64,000 bases of DNA from contig JAPFFF010000032.1 in the NCBI GenBank assembly GCA_039105265.1, positions 466,001 to 530,000 of the forward strand. The letters run 5' to 3'. The position numbers and the translations under genes are program-made. Shown here piece after piece: positions 61,597-64,000 of the stretch. The notes under the pieces are model-generated. The model was not told where the DNA came from. It did no database searches and worked only from the letters and a program-made list of their open reading frames with translations. Positions within the stretch are counted from its first letter, which is position 1. Every line of letters begins with the position of its first letter. This stretch comes from Tritrichomonas musculus (taxonomy: Eukaryota; Parabasalia; Tritrichomonadida; Tritrichomonadidae).

Positions 61597-62708
61597 GAAT
61601 AATACTTGCGCTAGTACGCTTCTAATGATTTTTTATTGTTTCGTGCTAAAAAGTTTTATATAAGTATTGAAAATTGATATCTTTGAAAAAAATTGATAGA
61701 AAAATATAAAATTTCCACTATTCAAATTTGATAGAGTTCAGAAAATTGAGAATTTACAAGCAAATTCAAATAATTGAAGCTTAGCATGAACATATATTTT
61801 CTCAATTAAAGAGTGGTACAATTCTCAATTATAAATTCAATCCATTGAATTTTAAATAAATAATAAAACTTTTTGATAATTTTATAATTCGGTTATCACT
61901 TAACATCAAAGCCAAACAAAAATAACTAACCTCGATTTCTTCCAAAGATCACCATTTTTCTGCCAAGTCCTTTTGCTATTCATTCAGTACACCTAAAAGA
62001 TTTCCTTTCAAACAATTTTCAGTCTGATACCGCTCCAATGCTGAATCAAACTTGCATCTTTTTACTACATGTTCTCGCAAAATAACTTAAAAAAACTCAA
62101 GATAAAGTCATTAACTAAGTATATTCAAACCATTTCAATTACAGAAGGCTGTTATCAATGTTTTGTTATTAAGATTTTCGTCTAAATCAAAGTCGAATTT
62201 CCTCAAATGCAAACTTCTTATGTTACTACAAGCAAAACATTCAGTAATTTTATCATATTATTTGGTTTATCCTTAGAATTATATGATTATTAAATAATTT
62301 TTATTTATATTTAAATTTGAATTTCTTTATCTTTTAATAAATCAGTAAATCTGTTTAATGAGTGATATCGTAAAAAATCATTTAAACTTTTGTTACAAAC
62401 TTTTTCTAATAAATGCAATAGTAAAACAATTGGGATTCAAAAATATTGAATGAGATAATTCAAAATTGAATATATTAATTAAAAAGTTTGTTTTTTTATG
62501 ATAAAATGGGTTTTATATTAAATAATTAACATATATCGTTATAATATTTTAACAAATAGTAACAAATAAATAAAATATTAAATTAATAATTTTCACTAGG
62601 AAAAAAAGATGAATTGATATATTGTTTAACTTTTTGATAAAATTCAGAGGATGTAAAACAGGTACAAAGTTAATAATTCGGTTCAATATTATTGAGACGA
62701 CGTTACAT
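61597..62708 (-). other. AT-rich spacer with a small coding-like patch
   Basis: Mostly AT-rich. At about 61935-62085 the minus strand reads LREHVVKRCKFDSALERYQT and LKGNLLGVLNE with one stop before QKDLAEKW; composition is clearly less AT-rich than around. Probably a fragment of a dead gene; no family recognised. Confidence 0.35.
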
Positions 62709-62823
62709 CCTAAAATAATAAATTAATAAAATAATAAAAATAAAAATAATAAATTAATAAAAATAATAAAAATAATAAATTAATAAAAATAATAAATTAA
62801 TAAAAATAATAAATTAATAAATA
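62709..62823. repeat. AT-only minisatellite
   Basis: Repeats of AATAATAAATTAATAAA with unit lengths of 17 to 23 bases, about six units. Confidence 0.75.
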
Positions 62824-63136
62824 TACCTCTATAATTTAAATAATAAATTTATTTCATCTCACATCACAATTTTCGTAATAAAAAAATATTAAAAAAATAA
62901 TTAATTCTATAAAAATAATTTTTTTTATATATTTTTATATGAAAGAAATTGCATTATTATAATCATTTTGCTCATCAAAACATCAAAGGCCAAATTATCA
63001 TTTTTAATTTTATCGTAATTGTTATGAATTTTTAATTTAACAATTACAGAATTGTGGGAGCATAATAAGGTGAAGTACTCAAAAAACTTTGTTTGAAATT
63101 ATAATCATATATAAAAATAATTATATTTTACATAAA

Positions 63137-63232
63137 TAAATGATATAACATATTATAAATATATATCATTTATCTATTTTAATCACATAAATGTTCATAA
63201 ATAAATGATATATATTTATAATATGTTATAGT
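63137..63232. repeat. imperfect 30-bp inverted repeat
   Basis: ATATAACATATTATAAATAT-type left arm (63142-63175) and its complement (63203-63232) could form a long AT hairpin. Confidence 0.55.
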
Positions 63233-63263
63233 AATGATAAATTCAAATAATAAATATTATATC

Positions 63264-63366
63264 TTTTAATTATTTTATTTGGTCAAATAGTCATATCACT
63301 AAAATTTTAGTTTTAATTATTTTATTTGGTCAAATGGTCATATCACTAAAATTTTAGTTTTAATAC
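63264..63366. repeat. 47-bp tandem duplication
   Basis: Two adjacent copies of a unit containing TTATTTGGTCAAATAGTCAT and CACTAAAATTTTAG, starting at 63264 and 63311, with one difference. Confidence 0.75.
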
Positions 63367-63538
63367 GCCTAATAAGGCGAATGGACATTTAAATCAAAAA
63401 TTGTCGTTCACTTTTTCAATACATAAATGGTTATTAAACTTTTTGAATGAAATTGGTAGTAATACAAAAAGTTTTGATTTTTGAGAGTGTATTGAAAATT
63501 AACAAACTTTTTGAAATAAAAAAAAATGGATGGGAAGA

Positions 63539-64000
63539 TACAGAAGATGACGAGGTACAGATGACGAGGTACGGAAGACGAGATACAGATGACGAGGTAT
63601 GGAAGACGAGATACAGATGACGAGGTACAGATGACGAGGCACAAATGACGAGGTACGGAAGACGAGATACAGATGACGAGATACAGATGACGAGATACAG
63701 ATGACGAGATACAGATGACGAGATACAGATGACGAGGCACAAATGACGAGGTACGGAAGACGAGATACAGATGACGAGATACAGATGACGAGATACAGAT
63801 GACGAGATACAGATGACGAGGCACAAATGACGAGATACAGATGACGAGATACAGATGACGAGGTAAGGAAGACGAGGCACAAATGACGAGGTACGGAAGA
63901 CGAGATACAGATGACGAGATACAGATGACGAGATACAGATGACGAGGCACAAATGACGAGATACAGATGACGAGGCACAAATGACGAGGTACGGAAGACG
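63539..64000. repeat. 14-bp minisatellite running off the window
   Basis: About 33 units of 14 bases in three main forms: GACGAGATACAGAT, GACGAGGCACAAAT and GACGAGGTACGGAA. The array is sharply richer in GC than its flank and continues past base 64000. All three minus-strand frames are open because 14 x 3 gives a 14-residue period without stops; this is not evidence of coding. Confidence 0.95.

Noticed and set aside
63408-63980. Three overlapping minus-strand frames of 159-190 codons at the right edge
   Set aside because: All three frames are open because the 14-bp unit has no stops; no real protein would need all three.

Overview
The window looks like a repeat-rich, very AT-rich stretch of a parabasalid (trichomonad) nuclear genome. 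Four things point there: BspA-like leucine-rich-repeat genes, trichomonad-style ankyrin genes, a protein kinase joined to Sel1 repeats, and large Polinton/Maverick elements with a protein-primed DNA polymerase, a retroviral-type integrase and capsid genes. The species cannot be fixed from sequence alone; base composition looks lower in GC than Trichomonas vaginalis, so a tritrichomonad or Histomonas-like relative is possible.

Layout. 0-17.9 kb is a host gene region, mostly decayed members of large families: a BspA-like gene (208-2112), a kinase-Sel1 pseudogene, a broken family-16 glucanase gene, an ankyrin gene cut by one in-frame TGA, a small secreted protein, a BspA remnant, a tRNA-Leu(AAG), a frameshifted ankyrin gene, a broken BspA gene, and one clearly intact housekeeping-type gene, a ZIP metal transporter (16889-17863). 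18-22.1 kb is a graveyard of nested DNA transposons (hAT-like, Mutator-like and TA-flanked Tc1/mariner-like). 22.8-26.5 kb is a 23-bp satellite of about 157 units with 51-unit and 27-unit higher-order duplications.

27.4-59.7 kb is a stack of virus-like elements. An older, partial Polinton (element A) is decayed and shows no polymerase. Its packaging-ATPase gene has been hit by three separate insertions: a younger, nearly whole 22.1-kb Polinton (element B, 35952-58063) with 263-bp inverted ends and a perfect 6-bp target duplication, and two TA-flanked inverted-repeat elements of 838 and 901 bp. Element B carries a fibre-like protein, integrase, double-jelly-roll major capsid protein, small virion-like proteins, packaging ATPase, a KilA-N protein and a 1.5-kb-codon protein-primed polymerase. 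It is also sprinkled with short GC-rich perfect palindromes, several of them inside genes. 60-61.6 kb holds a Mutator-like non-autonomous element sitting exactly at the junction of a 131-bp tandem duplication. The window ends inside a 14-bp minisatellite.

The host genes here do not form an operon or pathway; they are single family members on either strand. The Polinton genes do work together as a replication (polymerase), integration (integrase) and particle-assembly (capsids, ATPase) set, treated here as fossils. Assignments come from reading the sequence and known family motifs; no database search was run.
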